A DNA stretch of 64,000 nt from Flavobacteriaceae bacterium (GTDB taxonomy: Bacteria > Bacteroidota > Bacteroidia > Flavobacteriales > Flavobacteriaceae), in assembly GCA_002862705.1 (NCBI GenBank), contig PKDU01000031.1, positions 1-64,000 of the forward strand, given 5' to 3'. A program made the translations under genes and the position numbers. The notes beneath the pieces were generated by a model. That model was not told the origin of the DNA and ran no database searches. It saw only the letters and a list, made by a program, of their open reading frames with translations. Of this stretch, positions 62,118 to 64,000 are shown piece after piece. The first letter of the stretch is position 1. Every line of letters begins with the position of its first letter.

Positions 62118-63229
62118 TAATTCTCGTAAGAAACAATCTGTAATCCATAGCCAGACATGCCCACACGTTTGATTTTATCGCTGTTGGACAACAATTTGAT
62201 GTTGCTGATGCCTACGGCGTGAATCATTTGTGCGCCAATACCAAAATCCTTTTCATCCAATTTAGGTGCACGCAACGCAGCTTCTCCCTTAAGCGCCTTG
62301 ATTTGCTCTAGTAGCTTGTTGGCAGGTTGCAATTGGTTGATAAAAATTATAGCACCTTTTCCTTCTTCCCGAATGCGTTTAAAGATTTTGTCAAGGGTGT
62401 TTTCACTCTTTTGATTTAGAATGCTAGCCAATTCACTGTTCAACTGATGCGTGTGTACTCTTGTGAGCACGGCTTCGTCTTTGTCCCAACTGCCAAGGGT
62501 AAGCGCTATGTGTATTTGATTGTTGGTGTTTTGATGATAAGCACGAAGCCTAAAACCTCCGTGATTGGTCTCTATTTCAAAATCCTCTTGTAATTCAATA
62601 AGACTGTCGTGTTTCATGCGATAGCTTACCAAGTCTTCAATGGAGATTAATTTTAAGTCAAAAGCTTTAGCAATTTTTTGAAGTTGGGGCATACGCGCCA
62701 TGGTGCCATCTTCGTTCATGATTTCCACAATAACCCCAGCCGGTTGGAAACCAGCCAAACGCGCCATGTCAATTGCTGCCTCTGTGTGGCCTGTACGACG
62801 CAATACGCCACCCTCTTTAGCAGCCAATGGGAATATGTGCCCTGGTCTTAAAAAATCCTCTGATTTGGCATCTGGATTGATGAGCCTACGCACCGTTTTT
62901 GCCCGGTCGGTAACGGAAATACCAGATGTAACGCCTTCTCCTTTTAGGTCGATTGAGACCGTAAAAGCAGTTCCCATGGGATCTGTGTTGTTACTTGCCA
63001 TCGGATATAGATCCAATTCTTTACTGCGTTGTTCTGTTATGGGCGTACATATCAGCCCCCGACCTTCCTTTGCCATAAAGTTGATCATTTCAGGTGTAAC
63101 CATTTCAGCAGCGCCAACAAAATCACCTTCGTTTTCTCGATTTTCGTCATCCACGATGATTACAACCTTCCCGTTTCTGATGTCTTCAATTGCTGCCTCA
63201 ACACTATCCAATCGAATGCTATTTTCCAT
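62114..63229 (-). CDS. ribB: 3,4-dihydroxy-2-butanone-4-phosphate synthase with degenerate GTP cyclohydrolase II domain
   Basis: The N-terminal ~200 residues are a complete RibB: DDENRENEGDF (about 27-37) with the Mg and substrate acids, and RRTGHTEAAIDMARLAG. RibB makes the four-carbon unit of riboflavin from ribulose 5-phosphate. The C-terminal ~170 residues have the GTP cyclohydrolase II fold (GGFRLRAYHQ), but the zinc-binding region that should contain three cysteines reads TRVHTHQLNSELASILNQ, with no Cys. So that half is probably inactive, as in related flavobacteria; a separate ribA would be required. The start overlaps the LptF/LptG gene by 11 bp. Confidence 0.93.
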   Translation of the reverse strand: MENSIRLDSVEAAIEDIRNGKVVIIVDDENRENEGDFVGAAEMVTPEMINFMAKEGRGLICTPITEQRSKELDLYPMASNNTDPMGTAFTVSIDLKGEGVTSGISVTDRAKTVRRLINPDAKSEDFLRPGHIFPLAAKEGGVLRRTGHTEAAIDMARLAGFQPAGVIVEIMNEDGTMARMPQLQKIAKAFDLKLISIEDLVSYRMKHDSLIELQEDFEIETNHGGFRLRAYHQNTNNQIHIALTLGSWDKDEAVLTRVHTHQLNSELASILNQKSENTLDKIFKRIREEGKGAIIFINQLQPANKLLEQIKALKGEAALRAPKLDEKDFGIGAQMIHAVGISNIKLLSNSDKIKRVGMSGYGLQIVSYENY

Positions 63230-64000
63230 AGTTCAATTTTTTCATTAACAATACAAAGGGCATTTTAATCTTTAATTTTAAACGCTCCAAATCAAATACA
63301 GATTTGTCTCTGCTGGCACGGACGGTGGCTACTAAACCAACAAGCGTCAACACGATTGAAATTAGCCATGCACCCAAAAACGGATGTAAGCTTCCATCTT
63401 CAGCGCTGTTTTTGAATAGCGTTCCTGCAAAGTGATAGGTTAAGAAAATGACGAGTGCCACAACAATGGGCAATCCAAATCCGCCTTTTCTAATGATGGC
63501 ACCAAGGGGTGCACCGACAAAAAATAACATGATTGCAGCATAGGCATTGACAAATTTATCATCACGCCACAAGCGGTGCAGGTTAATGACCTTCTCTCGA
63601 ACAAAAAATAATTGTTTTTGATTGCTAAAGCTGTTTAGCTGCATGTTGATGTTGTTTTTTGCTGCGGATAATATTCGCAGCTTTTGACTTGTGTTAAAAT
63701 TATCTAAAAAGGGTTCTGCTCCTTCAAAGCTACGTTGCGCTTGGGCTGTTTTAAGTCTGTTGACAGATTTAATCCCAGTCCGTAAATATACCGTATTTGC
63801 AAAACCTTGAATTTCCGAAACAAAGCGAACAGAAAGCGAATCGATACTCTCAGAAAGTTCAGCGATATTTTGCATTTTGTAGGTGTTGTTATAACTGGTT
63901 TCGTTCAAATCAACATCGTTAAATGAACGCAAGTCAATATTCATGGTATACTGTTGAAAAGCTATTCTGTTGTGCGGAACTTTTTCCTTATTCTTCTTTT
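63219..64000 (-). CDS. LptF/LptG permease, partial (runs off the window)
   Basis: Inner-membrane permease of the LPS transport ABC complex. The frame is open without a stop from 63219 to the window edge; the first Met in the window at 63944 is internal, since the codons before it (ending RIAFQQYT) read like family sequence. Visible are the periplasmic beta-jellyroll end, then three hydrophobic segments, with MLFFVGAPLGAIIRKGGFGLPIVVA the family hallmark of the fourth transmembrane region. F and G cannot be told apart here. Confidence 0.88.
   Translation of the reverse strand, partial: KKNKEKVPHNRIAFQQYTMNIDLRSFNDVDLNETSYNNTYKMQNIAELSESIDSLSVRFVSEIQGFANTVYLRTGIKSVNRLKTAQAQRSFEGAEPFLDNFNTSQKLRILSAAKNNINMQLNSFSNQKQLFFVREKVINLHRLWRDDKFVNAYAAIMLFFVGAPLGAIIRKGGFGLPIVVALVIFLTYHFAGTLFKNSAEDGSLHPFLGAWLISIVLTLVGLVATVRASRDKSVFDLERLKLKIKMPFVLLMKKLNYGK

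Overview
The window reads as a chromosomal segment of a Bacteroidota bacterium, most likely a flavobacterium (Flavobacteriales). Evidence: many genes are preceded by the Bacteroidota promoter -7 box TAnnTTTG, a few with TTTG 19 bp upstream, and usually without a Shine-Dalgarno sequence. Typical families include DUF5683, WbqC, HYC_CC_PP, long two-part outer-membrane receptors, a DnaX without zinc cysteines and a RibBA with a degenerate GTP cyclohydrolase II half. Genes are tightly packed, with many 1-4 nt start/stop overlaps and several tail-to-tail overlaps, which suggests a compact genome.

Layout. 0-6.5 kb: rpsA with a long leader, then the leucine operon leuACDB on the minus strand. 6.5-7.6 kb: a rearrangement scar in which the 3' end of a type I restriction hsdR abuts an smpB that lacks its 5' end. 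7.6-18.8 kb: RluA-type pseudouridine synthase, panB, dnaK, thioesterase, CPBP protease, GNAT, fumC, an outer-membrane receptor, a HAD phosphatase and prfB with its programmed +1 frameshift. 18.8-31.6 kb: oligopeptidase, a cystathionine/cysteate synthase-like enzyme followed by an alpha-oxoamine synthase (probable sulfonolipid pair), isoaspartyl peptidase, pyrRB, RNase Z, pdxH and a sixA-ppk-ppx polyphosphate set. 31.6-41.6 kb: dnaX, RNase P RNA, a frameshifted VOC gene, then a long minus-strand block (udk, divIC, SDR, parA, parB, DUF5683, dapB, lepB, WbqC) and two tRNA-Pro genes. 41.7-48.5 kb: trxB, oxyR-like regulator, cyclophilin, PlsC-like acyltransferase, Cu/Zn superoxide dismutase and lipoproteins. 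48.2-53.9 kb: sulfate assimilation genes (ferredoxin, ferredoxin reductase, cysN, cysD, APS reductase, DUF2061, Rrf2 regulator). 53.9-64 kb: HYC_CC_PP protein, TonB receptor and HMA protein (metal module), DoxX proteins, tRNA-Ser with a duplicated 3' end, TauE/SafE permease, a second outer-membrane receptor, ribBA and a partial LptF/LptG permease.

The most striking observation is in the sulfur locus. Where sulfite reductase, uroporphyrinogen methyltransferase and siroheme synthase would be expected, one 235-residue open frame joins the first ~167 residues of sulfite reductase to the last ~65 residues of siroheme synthase. The genes that make sulfite (cysD, cysN, cysH) are intact, but this locus cannot reduce it. 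The window also carries a probable cysteate synthase/cysteate acyltransferase pair, for which sulfite is the known sulfur donor, and a TauE/SafE permease. A sulfate pathway shortened to end at sulfite and feed sulfonolipids is therefore a testable hypothesis; an assembly error is the main alternative. Several other damaged genes (smpB, hsdR, VOC, an SGNH lipoprotein without a normal start codon) suggest either ongoing gene decay or sequence errors.
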